DNA from: JAKJGV01 sp964617565
GTDB taxonomy: Bacteria; Verrucomicrobiota; Kiritimatiellia; CAIQIC01; JAGNIJ01
DNA: 64,000 nucleotides
Direction: 5' to 3'
NCBI GenBank assembly: GCA_964617565.1
Contig: CAZTYH010000002.1
Location: 1-64,000 of the forward strand
A program made the position numbers and the translations under genes. Positions 8,365-16,076 of the stretch are shown here, piece after piece. The stretch's first letter is position 1. Each line of letters starts with the position of its first letter. The notes under the pieces were generated by a model. That model was not told the DNA's origin and did no database searches. It saw nothing but the letters and a program-made list of their open reading frames with translations.

Positions 8365-8679
8365 ATGCAACGCATCGCACCGGTTACGATCATCGCTCTG
8401 TGTATCGCCGCCTGCGTCCTCGCCGGTTGCGCTACGTACGATCCGCCCCCGGCCATGGTCGGTACAAGTTCCGCCGATCAACAACTGGCCAATGACGTCA
8501 CCAGCCGGCTGTCCGAGGATTCCGTGACCGCCCGTTATACCTATGGCGTAACCGCGCAGAACGGCGTGGTCACCATCCAGGGTGCCGTACCGGACGAAAC
8601 AACACGCAAGCGAATCCTGGGGATTGTTAGCGGGACGCCGGGGGTGCAGGGTGTCGTTGACCGTCTCTACCGCATGTAA
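8365..8679 (+). CDS. BON domain lipoprotein
   Basis: The product is a 104-residue lipoprotein: residues 1-22 form a signal with lipobox VLAGC and lipidated Cys22. The rest is a single BON domain: ADQQLANDVTSRL, then GVTAQNGVVTIQGAVPDE and VSGTPGVQGVVDRLYRM. BON domains bind phospholipid and are found in OsmY-like periplasmic and outer-membrane maintenance proteins. AAGGAG at 8351-8356 supports the start. The next gene, another lipoprotein, begins inside this one, so the pair is probably translationally coupled. Confidence 0.88.
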   Translation: MQRIAPVTIIALCIAACVLAGCATYDPPPAMVGTSSADQQLANDVTSRLSEDSVTARYTYGVTAQNGVVTIQGAVPDETTRKRILGIVSGTPGVQGVVDRLYRM

Positions 8680-9820
8680 CTGCGCACGGCGGGGCGCGCT
8701 CCTTGTCCTGTTATTGATGGCCGGCTGCACAACGCCGGGCACCTATCGCGTCTTCAAGGAAAATATCCGGTCGCGCCCCGACGAAGCAGTCCTGGTCGAA
8801 GAAGTTCCCAACCTCAACGCGCGCGGCACATCCCCGGAAACAGTCCGCCTGCACGCCATGGTCATTCATCGCGGGCAGGGTTCTCAAAGATCCCTCGCCC
8901 GATGGCATCGGGCGAATGCGAATTTTTATGCGCCCCACGAATTGCCGTTCCGCCTCGGGTGGGCACACGGGCTCTTCGTGGTCAACACCAGCGGCAACAT
9001 GGAACAGCTCAAGCGGTATCTTCGTGAAAACACTCCGGTCCTCGTCATCCTGCAACGAAGTGCCGTAAACCCCGCTTCGCGTCGGGACGTGCTCATCATC
9101 GGATACGATAACCACGACCGTGTCATGCTGTCCGCAAGCCGGGGCAACGATCCTTACACCTTGATTCCATACGATGATTTCGAACGCGAGTGGCGGGTGG
9201 CAAAGAACCGCACGACCGTCTTTCTGCCGCCCGGCTTTGATGCACGTCCATTGGATGCAATGGAACTTTTTGAACGGGCGCGATACCACGAAGATATACA
9301 GGCGCTGGGCGACGCCGTCGCTGACTATCGTTCCGCCGCCGAGGCGGGAATGGGACAAAGCGCGCTGCACGTGCGCCTCGGAAACACGCTTCGCAACATG
9401 GACAAACCCGACGAGGCCGCGGAAGCCTATCGAAAAGCCATTTCAGCCGATCCGCAAAACGCCCAGGGCTATAACAACCTGGCCTATCTGATGGCCGAGC
9501 AATCAAGCGAGCTGGCGGAGGCCGAACGGCTCGCGCGGCAAGCCATGATTCTCGATCCGGCCAACCCCGTGGTTCTGGACACGGTGGGCTTTGTTCTGTA
9601 CCAGCAGGAAAGATATCGGGAGGCTGCCGATGTGCTTGAGCGCGCCCGCGGCCGCGCGCGCTGGCACCCTCCGGAAGTACAGGCGGAAATCGCGTTTCGC
9701 CTGGTACGGGCCCATTTGCGCAATGGCGATATGCATCTTGCGCGCGAAGTGTATCGGGACGCCGTACGTATCGCGCCCGCCGACCAGGTCCCTCCGGATC
9801 TCCGCGAACTGTTGAAGTAG
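8651..9820 (+). CDS. lipoprotein with C39-like domain lacking catalytic residues, plus TPR repeats
   Basis: Starting at the GTG at 8651, the product has 389 residues with a lipobox LMAGC. Residues about 35-190 look like a C39/papain-fold peptidase domain of the PA2778 type (late motifs DVLIIGYDNHDRVMLSASRG and a terminal PYDDFEREWRV). However, the expected Cys (in a CGPA-type motif) reads TSPETVRLH and the expected His before the VxxGYD strand is Arg/Asp. Residues about 205-389 carry TPR units (ALHVRLGNTLRNMDKPDEAA, AYRKAISADPQNAQGYNNLA). It is therefore probably a binding or scaffold protein. The start overlaps the BON gene; the open frame extends to 8582 but would put 23 residues before the signal. 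Confidence 0.78.
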   Translation: MSLTVSTACNCARRGALLVLLLMAGCTTPGTYRVFKENIRSRPDEAVLVEEVPNLNARGTSPETVRLHAMVIHRGQGSQRSLARWHRANANFYAPHELPFRLGWAHGLFVVNTSGNMEQLKRYLRENTPVLVILQRSAVNPASRRDVLIIGYDNHDRVMLSASRGNDPYTLIPYDDFEREWRVAKNRTTVFLPPGFDARPLDAMELFERARYHEDIQALGDAVADYRSAAEAGMGQSALHVRLGNTLRNMDKPDEAAEAYRKAISADPQNAQGYNNLAYLMAEQSSELAEAERLARQAMILDPANPVVLDTVGFVLYQQERYREAADVLERARGRARWHPPEVQAEIAFRLVRAHLRNGDMHLAREVYRDAVRIAPADQVPPDLRELLK

Positions 9821-9891
9821 GACCGCATCGCGCATCACGCCAAAGGTTCGATGTTGATGTCCCCTCGTCTTTCCGTTAGTAGTTTTCCCTC

Positions 9892-11067
9892 ATGGAGCCC
9901 TTTCACGATATCTACCGGAAAGAAGAACCGCCTTTCCTGCTTCGTCGCCGCAAGAAAGCGCGGCCGCCGAGCGTGGAAGTTCCCAGCGCGCCCAAAGCTG
10001 AGGCCGGGGCCACCGAGACCGCACACGGCCACAGAACAAATTCCCCGGATTTTTACCGCAGCCGGCATCGCCGCTCGCGAAGATCCACCGGCGACGAAAA
10101 CCGGAACAGCCGCCGTCTCTGGATATTGCTTTCCGTGGTGTTTGCCATCTACGCGGCGTTCCTCGCCGGAACCTTTCTGAAAGGCTTCCGGAAGCCCGCG
10201 GCGGCCGCGCCGGCCGGCGCGCCTTCCGAAACTCCGACGGCGGCGCCTGACACCGCCCCCGAAGCCGCCGTCGAGGCTGCGCGCCTGATCAAGGAGCGGA
10301 TTGCGGCGTGGAGCCGAATTCCGGACGCCATACTTGAAGCCCAGACTCTCTTTGAGCGAGGACACCCGGAGCAGGCGGAAGAGCGGCTGATTCGCGCACT
10401 CGAATCGTGTCCCGATGCTCTTCGCCTCAGGATGCGGCTCGCGCAACTGCATATCGACAGGAAAGACGCGACTCGCGCGGCAGAGTTGTTGATGGAAGTT
10501 CTCGAAGCTAATCCGGACGATTACTCCGCCCGGTTGTTACTGGGTGCCGCATACGAAAGCCAGACGAATCACGCAGCCGCACTCGCCGTCGCAAACTGGA
10601 TTCTTGAAACCGATCCGGGCTCAAGCAGCGCCCACCAGATGGCCGCCAACGCCTATCTGAACACCGACAGGAAGGCGCTGGCCATCCAGCACCTTCGCCG
10701 TGTGACGCAAATGGACCGGGACAACATTATTGCGCAGAACAAGCTGGGCGTGGCTTATGCCGACCTGGGCGAATACGTAAAAGCCATCCAGATCTTCAAC
10801 GAGGTGCTCGCGCGAAACAGCACGGACTCCATCACCTACTACAACCTCGCCGCGTGTTATGCGCGACAGGGAATGGCGGACCAGTCCGCGGAAGTGCTGA
10901 GCCGCGCCATCGCTTTATTCGGAGACAAGTTCGTCGCAAGCTGGATCAAGCAACCCGAGTTCGACTCGATTCGCAGCAACCGGATATTTGCAGCCTTGAC
11001 GGAAAACCTGGAAAAGTCGGCCAGGGAGATGGCGACCCCAGGCCCCGCACCCGTGATCAAACCGTAA
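9892..11067 (+). CDS. membrane-anchored TPR protein
   Basis: This 391-residue protein has a basic cytoplasmic N-terminus (residues 1-75, rich in Arg and Lys). One transmembrane helix follows (LLSVVFAIYAAFLAGTF, about 78-96), then an Ala/Pro linker, then at least five tetratricopeptide repeats (about 130-330), for example TLFERGHPEQAEERLIRALE and NKLGVAYADLGEYVKAIQIF. TPR arrays mediate protein-protein contacts, and the topology puts them outside the cytoplasm. It follows the C39-like/TPR lipoprotein by 71 bp on the same strand. The partner proteins are unknown. Confidence 0.82.
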   Translation: MEPFHDIYRKEEPPFLLRRRKKARPPSVEVPSAPKAEAGATETAHGHRTNSPDFYRSRHRRSRRSTGDENRNSRRLWILLSVVFAIYAAFLAGTFLKGFRKPAAAAPAGAPSETPTAAPDTAPEAAVEAARLIKERIAAWSRIPDAILEAQTLFERGHPEQAEERLIRALESCPDALRLRMRLAQLHIDRKDATRAAELLMEVLEANPDDYSARLLLGAAYESQTNHAAALAVANWILETDPGSSSAHQMAANAYLNTDRKALAIQHLRRVTQMDRDNIIAQNKLGVAYADLGEYVKAIQIFNEVLARNSTDSITYYNLAACYARQGMADQSAEVLSRAIALFGDKFVASWIKQPEFDSIRSNRIFAALTENLEKSAREMATPGPAPVIKP

Positions 11068-11071
11068 ACGA

Positions 11072-11275
11072 TCAGTCAGCTTTCTTTTCGTCTTCCGCGG
11101 CCTTGTCGGGAGCGGCGCCTTCTTTTTGTCCTTTTTTAAATTCGTTGATGCTACGGCCCAGCGCACGGGCAATCTCGGGTATGCGGCGCGCCCCGAAAAT
11201 CAATAGCAGTACGGCCACGATCAATATGATCTCGCCGACCCCCATTCGCTCCAATCCAAGAAAGGCCACGTTCAT
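11072..11275 (-). CDS. tatA: Sec-independent translocase subunit TatA/E
   Basis: This is the pore-forming subunit of the twin-arginine translocation system, which exports folded proteins. The 67 residues have the TatA layout: a short N-terminal transmembrane helix (EIILIVAVLLLIFGARRIPE), the FGxxxxPE hinge, an amphipathic helix (IARALGRSINEFKKG) and an acidic-basic tail. The start overlaps the stop of the upstream lipoprotein gene (ATGA). No tatC is visible in the window. Confidence 0.93.
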   Translation of the reverse strand: MNVAFLGLERMGVGEIILIVAVLLLIFGARRIPEIARALGRSINEFKKGQKEGAAPDKAAEDEKKAD

Positions 11276-11652
11276 TGCACGCTCCCATCCGTCGTTTCCA
11301 CCGGCCGGGTTCGCATCACTCGCGCAAAATCCCCCGCCTCCGGCGTTCCTTCCAGAATATCCGCAATCGCAAAAGGCATGTTGATCGGCCCCGATATACG
11401 CAACCGCCCCACGCCCTGCTCATCTCGATATACTTTTGCTTCTTCTCCCGTTAATGGCAAGCTTGCACATTGAAGCACGACATAACCATGCTCGGGGCTC
11501 ACGCGCAGAACGCGACCCACCACCACTTCAATCGCCACAAGCTTCTGTTCCGGGAAAGCCCCGCCCGGCGCGCGCGACGTGCGACAAGCGGGCAGGAACA
11601 TCACCGCGAGCGCCACGGGCGCGAGCAATCGCATATTCCTGCCAAGGTTCAT
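11272..11652 (-). CDS. small lipoprotein of unknown function
   Basis: The 126-residue product has a signal with lipobox FLPAC (Cys at about residue 23). The mature part (VVVGRVLRVSPEHGYVVLQC, then EAKVYRDEQGVGRLRISGP and RVMRTRP) looks like a small beta-barrel of the kind that begins with a glycine-containing xGxVxxV strand. The ATG at 11652 overlaps the stop of the glycosylase gene and the gene's end overlaps tatA, so the three are an operon. Longer in-frame starts up to 11727 are within the glycosylase gene. No function is proposed. Confidence 0.72.
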   Translation of the reverse strand: MNLGRNMRLLAPVALAVMFLPACRTSRAPGGAFPEQKLVAIEVVVGRVLRVSPEHGYVVLQCASLPLTGEEAKVYRDEQGVGRLRISGPINMPFAIADILEGTPEAGDFARVMRTRPVETTDGSVQ

Positions 11653-12332
11653 GCATCCCTCCGCGGGCCTCCGCGCGGCAGCAGGGGGTTGAGCGGACAA
11701 TCCCTGCAATTCGGGCGCGGACGACACAGATTTTTTCCCAAGGCCACAATCACCGCATGATACTCGTTATAAAGCGGAATGTCGCGGGGCAGCGTTGTGG
11801 TGAATAGCTTCGCGATCCGATCGTAGGTATAACTTGTATCTATCCACCCATGCCTCAGCAGGAAACGACGGGTATACGCATCAACAACAAAAACCGGGCG
11901 GCCGGCCGCATAGAGCAAAATGCTGTCCGCCGTTTCCGGCCCGATGCCGTTTACGCCGAGCAGCACTTCCCGCAAAGCGCCGGTATCCAGCTTGAATAAC
12001 TTTCGAAGATCCCCGTTGAATCGCTCCTGCACAAGCGTGGTGAACGCACGTAAACGACGCGCTTTCACCCGGAAGTAGCCGGCGGGCCGAATCCATTCCG
12101 CCAGCGTGGCCAGGTCCGCCCGGTGGAGTCTTTCCAGGTTCAGTGCGCGCGCGCGACGCAGCCGCGCGATCGCCTTCTCGACATTCGACCATGCCGTGTT
12201 CTGCGTAAGGATTGCGCCGACAACGATCTCAAGGCGGGTCCGCCCGGGCCACCAATGCTGCGGACCGAAAAAACCAAACAGCGCACGGTAAGCGCGCAGG
12301 AGCGGAATGGATTTTGTTCTTTTCCCTCTCAT
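11649..12332 (-). CDS. EndoIII/MagIII-type DNA glycosylase (HhH-GPD)
   Basis: This is a base-excision repair glycosylase of the HhH-GPD superfamily, 227 residues. The helix-hairpin-helix is at 125-137 (LLGVNGIGPETAD) and the catalytic Asp at 151 (VFVVDAYTRR). The position of the EndoIII lyase Lys is Glu133 (GPETAD instead of GRKTA), as in monofunctional MagIII-type alkyladenine glycosylases. The C-terminal iron-sulfur motif has only three cysteines (203, 209, 212: CRPRPNCRDC) and no fourth. Expected activity is removal of damaged bases without strand cleavage. It heads an operon with a lipoprotein and tatA. Confidence 0.85.
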   Translation of the reverse strand: MRGKRTKSIPLLRAYRALFGFFGPQHWWPGRTRLEIVVGAILTQNTAWSNVEKAIARLRRARALNLERLHRADLATLAEWIRPAGYFRVKARRLRAFTTLVQERFNGDLRKLFKLDTGALREVLLGVNGIGPETADSILLYAAGRPVFVVDAYTRRFLLRHGWIDTSYTYDRIAKLFTTTLPRDIPLYNEYHAVIVALGKNLCRPRPNCRDCPLNPLLPRGGPRRDA

Positions 12333-12402
12333 CGGCTTTTATTCATACCCGGTTGCTTTCGGGCTCGTACAACAATATGATGAGATGGACTACGGAGACA
12401 AA

Positions 12403-13794
12403 ATGAAACTCCACTTTCTCGGAGCCGTGGACAATGTTACCGGCTCGATGCACATTCTTGAAGCGAATGGATCGCGGCTGTTGCGCGATTGCGGCCTTTT
12501 CCAGGGCCCGCGAAAGAAATCGCGCGAGCAAAACAGCCGGCTTCCCTTCGATCCATCTTCCATCACCGCCATGGTCCTGTCCCATGCCCATATTGACCAC
12601 TGCGGCAACATTCCCACGCTCGCGCGCAACGGTTATCGCGGACCCATCCACGCCACGACGGCCACGGCCGATCTTTGTGAAATCATGCTGCGCGACTCCG
12701 CGTTTATTCAGGAACAGGATGCGGCCTACCTGAACCAGAAGACCAATCGCAAAGGCCTGGATCCGGTGGAGCCTTTATACACCTTGAAAGATGCGGAGGA
12801 CGCACTGAGGTTGATGAAAGGGCATCGCTACCTTGAGCCCCTTTCCCCCGCGCCCGGTATTGACGTTGTTTTCCATGAAGCCGGGCACATCCTCGGGGCC
12901 GCGCTCACTACATTTGATGTGCAGGAGAAAGGACGGAAGGTCCGCATCGGGTTCGCCTTCGACCTTGGAAGGAAAAACCTGCCGCTCATCCGTGATCCCG
13001 AATTAATAAAGGATGTGGACGCCCTGGTCATCGAGAGCACGTATGGCGATCGCCTGCACGACGACGCCGCTGCCGCGGAGGACCAGCTTCTCGACGTCAT
13101 CAAACGCACTATGGCACGGCGCGGAAAAGTGCTTATTCCCTCGTTCGCGCTCGAGCGCGCGCAGGAAATAATTTATCACCTGGCCTCGCTGGTCAGCGCG
13201 GGCAGGATGCCGCCTGTACCAACTTACGTGGATAGCCCGATGGCCACCGCGGTTTCCCGGCTCTTTGAGCAGCACAAGGACTATCTCGACGAGGAAACGC
13301 ACCGGTTGAGCAGGAAAATCGGAAGCGTGATGAACCCGGATTGGCTCACGTACGTGGACAGTGTTGAGCAATCGAAGAAGATCACCGCATCGGATCGTCC
13401 CTGCATTGTCATTTCCGCCTCGGGCATGTGCGAACACGGACGCATTCTGCACCACCTCAAGCATGGCATTGAAAACCCGGACAACACGGTGGTCATTGTC
13501 GGCTTCCAGGCTTCCCATACGCTCGGACGACGCCTCGTGGAGGGGGAGAAGGAAGTTCGGATTTTCGGCGATCTGTTCAAGCGCAAGGCCGAAGTGGTGG
13601 TGCTCAATGCATTCAGCGCCCACGCCGATCGAAACGATCTCCTGGACTACGTGGCTCGCAGCCGGGCAAAAAAAGTTTTCCTGGTTCACGGCGAGCAATC
13701 GCAGAGAGAAGCGCTGGCCGAAGGGCTTCGGGCGCAAAGCGGCAAAACGGAAGTCTTCCTGCCGTCGCCCGGCGACGCGGTTGAAATTTCGTAG
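12403..13794 (+). CDS. beta-CASP metallo-beta-lactamase-fold RNase-like protein
   Basis: The product is a 463-residue hydrolase of the MBL fold with a beta-CASP insert, the family of CPSF-73/YSH1-like RNA nucleases. The metal motif SHAHIDHCGN is at 60-69, with later ligands in EAGHILGAA, FDLGR and the C-terminal FSAHADRNDL. The beta-CASP section includes ESTYGDRLH, RRGKVLIPSFALERAQEI and SASGMCEHGRI. The ATG at 12403 follows GGAG (12394-12397); an upstream extension is within the divergent glycosylase region. Bacterial homologues are often annotated as RNA-processing exonucleases, but the substrate is unproven. It is followed by era after 16 bp. Confidence 0.9.
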   Translation: MKLHFLGAVDNVTGSMHILEANGSRLLRDCGLFQGPRKKSREQNSRLPFDPSSITAMVLSHAHIDHCGNIPTLARNGYRGPIHATTATADLCEIMLRDSAFIQEQDAAYLNQKTNRKGLDPVEPLYTLKDAEDALRLMKGHRYLEPLSPAPGIDVVFHEAGHILGAALTTFDVQEKGRKVRIGFAFDLGRKNLPLIRDPELIKDVDALVIESTYGDRLHDDAAAAEDQLLDVIKRTMARRGKVLIPSFALERAQEIIYHLASLVSAGRMPPVPTYVDSPMATAVSRLFEQHKDYLDEETHRLSRKIGSVMNPDWLTYVDSVEQSKKITASDRPCIVISASGMCEHGRILHHLKHGIENPDNTVVIVGFQASHTLGRRLVEGEKEVRIFGDLFKRKAEVVVLNAFSAHADRNDLLDYVARSRAKKVFLVHGEQSQREALAEGLRAQSGKTEVFLPSPGDAVEIS

Positions 13795-13810
13795 CGCGCG
13801 GAGAATTTAC

Positions 13811-14722
13811 ATGACGGACTCAACAACATCGCGTTGCGGAATGGTCGCCGTTGTGGGGCGCGCCAACGTGGGCAAATCCACGCTGCTCAACGCCATCCTG
13901 GGCGAAAAAGTCAGCATTGTAAGCCCCGTTGCCCAAACCACGCGCAACCTGGTCCGCGCCATTCTGACCGAGCCGCGCGGACAAATCGCTTTTCTCGACA
14001 CGCCCGGCGTTCACAAGGCGGAATACGATCTCGGACGCCTGATGAACCAGGTAGCGCGATCCTCGATCGAGGGAACCGATATGGTCCTGCTGGTGCTGGA
14101 CTCTTCTTCAAAACCAAAACAGGAAGATGAAGGTTGGATCAGAAGACTGGTCACGCAGGACATTCCGGTCGTGGTGGCGTTGAACAAGAGCGACCGCCCA
14201 AAACGGTATGCCAGCGACTACAAGGCATTCTGGTCGCGCGTGGCGGAAGAAAAGCAATCGGCCAGAACGGCCGCGTGGCTTGAGGTTTCGGGTCTGAGCG
14301 GAAACGGCATCCCCGAATTGACCGCGCACTTGTTTTCGAAATTGCCGGAGGGTCCGATGCTGTTTCCGGAGGACGTACTGACCGACTTTCCGCGCAAGCT
14401 CAACATGGCCGACGTCGTGCGGGAAAAATATTTTGCCGTATTGCGCGACGAGCTTCCGCACGCCATGGCAGTGGAAATTGAAGAGATCGAAGAACAGGAG
14501 AGCGGATGGACCGTACGCGGCACGATTTTCGTTGAAAAGAATTCCCAGAAGGGAATCGTGCTGGGCGCGAAGGGTCGGCTTTTGAAGAAGATTTCCCGGG
14601 AGGCCTCGGAAGAGCTTGCCGAAATTTATGGGCATCCGGTTGCGCTTGAGTTATGGGTTAAAACCGAACCCGGCTGGACAAAGAACTTCTGGATGCTGAA
14701 GCGCCTCGGTTATGCACCGTAG
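13811..14722 (+). CDS. era: GTPase Era
   Basis: Era is a GTPase required for maturation of the 30S subunit; it binds 16S rRNA through a KH domain. Residues 16-23 are the P-loop GRANVGKS. The switch I segment QTTRN, the DTPG motif and NKSD follow, and the G5 region is SGLSGNG. The C-terminal KH domain contains VLGAKGRLLKKI. The 303-residue length is normal. The ATG at 13811 has GGAG 10 bases upstream, and the long in-frame upstream extension is a shadow of the previous gene. It is probably co-transcribed with the beta-CASP hydrolase, which fits a ribosome/RNA-processing pair. Confidence 0.96.
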   Translation: MTDSTTSRCGMVAVVGRANVGKSTLLNAILGEKVSIVSPVAQTTRNLVRAILTEPRGQIAFLDTPGVHKAEYDLGRLMNQVARSSIEGTDMVLLVLDSSSKPKQEDEGWIRRLVTQDIPVVVALNKSDRPKRYASDYKAFWSRVAEEKQSARTAAWLEVSGLSGNGIPELTAHLFSKLPEGPMLFPEDVLTDFPRKLNMADVVREKYFAVLRDELPHAMAVEIEEIEEQESGWTVRGTIFVEKNSQKGIVLGAKGRLLKKISREASEELAEIYGHPVALELWVKTEPGWTKNFWMLKRLGYAP

Positions 14723-14749
14723 CCGACGCTGATAAACGGCAGCCTCAAC

Positions 14750-14777
14750 TTGACTCTGCACGAAAACGGCGTATTTT
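14750..14777 (+). promoter_or_regulatory. promoter for the TPP riboswitch transcript
   Basis: TTGACT (14750-14755) and TATTTT (14772-14777) have a 16-bp spacer and sit just before the riboswitch. The predicted transcript would begin at about 14784, a few bases ahead of the aptamer. Confidence 0.55.
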
Positions 14778-14790
14778 CAGCCATTGTTCG

Positions 14791-14884
14791 GTCGCGGGGG
14801 AGCTTGCGATGCAGGCTGAGATTCCTTCGGAAGGGAAACCCCTTGAACCTGTTCGGGTAATACCGGCGAAGGGAAGCGGCGTGG
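14791..14884 (+). promoter_or_regulatory. TPP riboswitch (THI element)
   Basis: The sequence carries both invariant halves of the thiamine pyrophosphate aptamer: CTGAGA (14816-14821) with its flanking GGGGGAGC...GCAGG, and GAACCTG (14845-14851) followed by CGGGTAATACCGGCGAAGGG (14854-14873). A short variable P3 stem (CCTTCGGAAGG, 14824-14834) sits between them. It lies in the 240-bp leader of the AIR-synthase-like gene. Control is probably of translation initiation or transcription elongation in the roughly 80 nt between aptamer and start; no obvious T-run terminator is present, which favours translational control. Confidence 0.95.
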
Positions 14885-14962
14885 AATCGGTCTCCGGTCG
14901 AGACTTCTGTGCCTTCCGCTGCAGCTTTCTCATCGCCATCGAATTGCGAGAGGAGCAGCAAC

Positions 14963-16006
14963 ATGGCAAACCTGGGAAAAATCACGGACGACTTCTTTCA
15001 GCGGGTGATCAAACCTCATCTCGGCGCAAAACGTCCCGAGGTTGCGGTCGGCCCCGAGCAAGGCGTGGACGTCGGCATCGTCGAAATCGGCGACTATGCG
15101 ATGGCTATGACCGCCGATCCCGTATTCATTGTGCCCGAATATGGATACGAACGCTCCGCCTGGTTCGCCATCCATATTCTCGCAAGCGATGCTGTAACCT
15201 CCGGACTTGCACCTGCTTTTGTCTCAATTGATCTGAATCTACCGCCCGGATTACCGGATGCGGATCTTGAAACGATGTGGAAGATCATCCACCGCGAGTG
15301 CGAGAAGATGGGCGCAGCGATAGTCACGGGTCACACCGGCCGCTACGACAATTGCCAGTTTCCGATGGTTGGAGGCGCCACGTTCATGGCGCTTGGCCCG
15401 AAAGATGCATATTGCTCTCCGAAATTCTGCAAGGCGGGGGATAAGATCATCATCACGAAAGGCCCGGCGGTTGAGGCAACGGGCATATTTGCCGCCATGT
15501 TCCCCGACCGGATTGAGCGGCGTTTCGGCAAGGCGGTTCGAAAGCAGGCGGAAGATGTTTTCTACCAGATGTCCGTGGTGGAGGAAGCGCGCTTGTGCGC
15601 GGCGGTCGGCACGCGCGACCGCGGTGTGGCGGCCATGCACGACGCAACGGAGTATGGAATATGGGGCGGGCTTCACGAATTCGCCAGGGCGGCGAACCTG
15701 GGCCTGGTGGTGCATCGCGACGAAATCGTGTGGACGCCCGGAGTCAAAGAGGTTTGCGAAGAGTTCGGTATTGAACCCTTCAGCAGCATCAGCGAGGGTA
15801 CACTGATCGCTGCCGTTCGTCCGCATGCGGCCACCGAGATCCTTCAGAAACTTGGAGACGCGGGCATTGCAGCCTCGGTTTGTGGCGAAATGACGGATGT
15901 CGGCGAGGGCATTCGTGTCGTGGAAGCCGGACGGACGCGCGAACTGCTCCATCCGGGCGTGGATCCCTTCTGGGCCGCATTCTACAATGCACTGAAACCG
16001 GCCTGA
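14963..16006 (+). CDS. PurM/HypE/ThiL-superfamily AIR synthase-like protein under TPP riboswitch
   Basis: The 347-residue cytoplasmic protein belongs to the AIR synthase superfamily (PurM, PurL, SelD, HypE, ThiL), which uses ATP to phosphorylate or dehydrate a substrate. Visible superfamily segments are MTADPVFIVPEYG, the helix ASDAVTSGLAPAF, VTGHTGRYD, MHDATEYGIWGGLHEF and the terminal SSISEGTLIAAV. The overall pattern is closest to HypE-like AIR synthases and not to standard ThiL. GAGGAG precedes the ATG at 14963. The TPP riboswitch in its leader ties it to thiamine metabolism. I infer that it could be a thiamine-phosphate kinase analogue or another thiamine-pathway enzyme. No hydrogenase gene is nearby. 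Confidence 0.85.
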   Translation: MANLGKITDDFFQRVIKPHLGAKRPEVAVGPEQGVDVGIVEIGDYAMAMTADPVFIVPEYGYERSAWFAIHILASDAVTSGLAPAFVSIDLNLPPGLPDADLETMWKIIHRECEKMGAAIVTGHTGRYDNCQFPMVGGATFMALGPKDAYCSPKFCKAGDKIIITKGPAVEATGIFAAMFPDRIERRFGKAVRKQAEDVFYQMSVVEEARLCAAVGTRDRGVAAMHDATEYGIWGGLHEFARAANLGLVVHRDEIVWTPGVKEVCEEFGIEPFSSISEGTLIAAVRPHAATEILQKLGDAGIAASVCGEMTDVGEGIRVVEAGRTRELLHPGVDPFWAAFYNALKPA

Positions 16007-16022
16007 CACGGAATCGCGACGA

Positions 16023-16052
16023 AAGAAAGGCGCTCTTTTGAGCGCCTTTCTT
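16023..16052. terminator. strong bidirectional intrinsic terminator
   Basis: A perfect 13-bp inverted repeat (AAGAAAGGCGCTC / GAGCGCCTTTCTT) with a TTTT loop lies between the convergent stops at 16006 and 16077. The GC-rich core flanked by A- and T-rich outer pairs gives U-rich tails on both strands. Confidence 0.85.
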
Positions 16053-16076
16053 CAATACAAACCGCCTTGGAATCGT

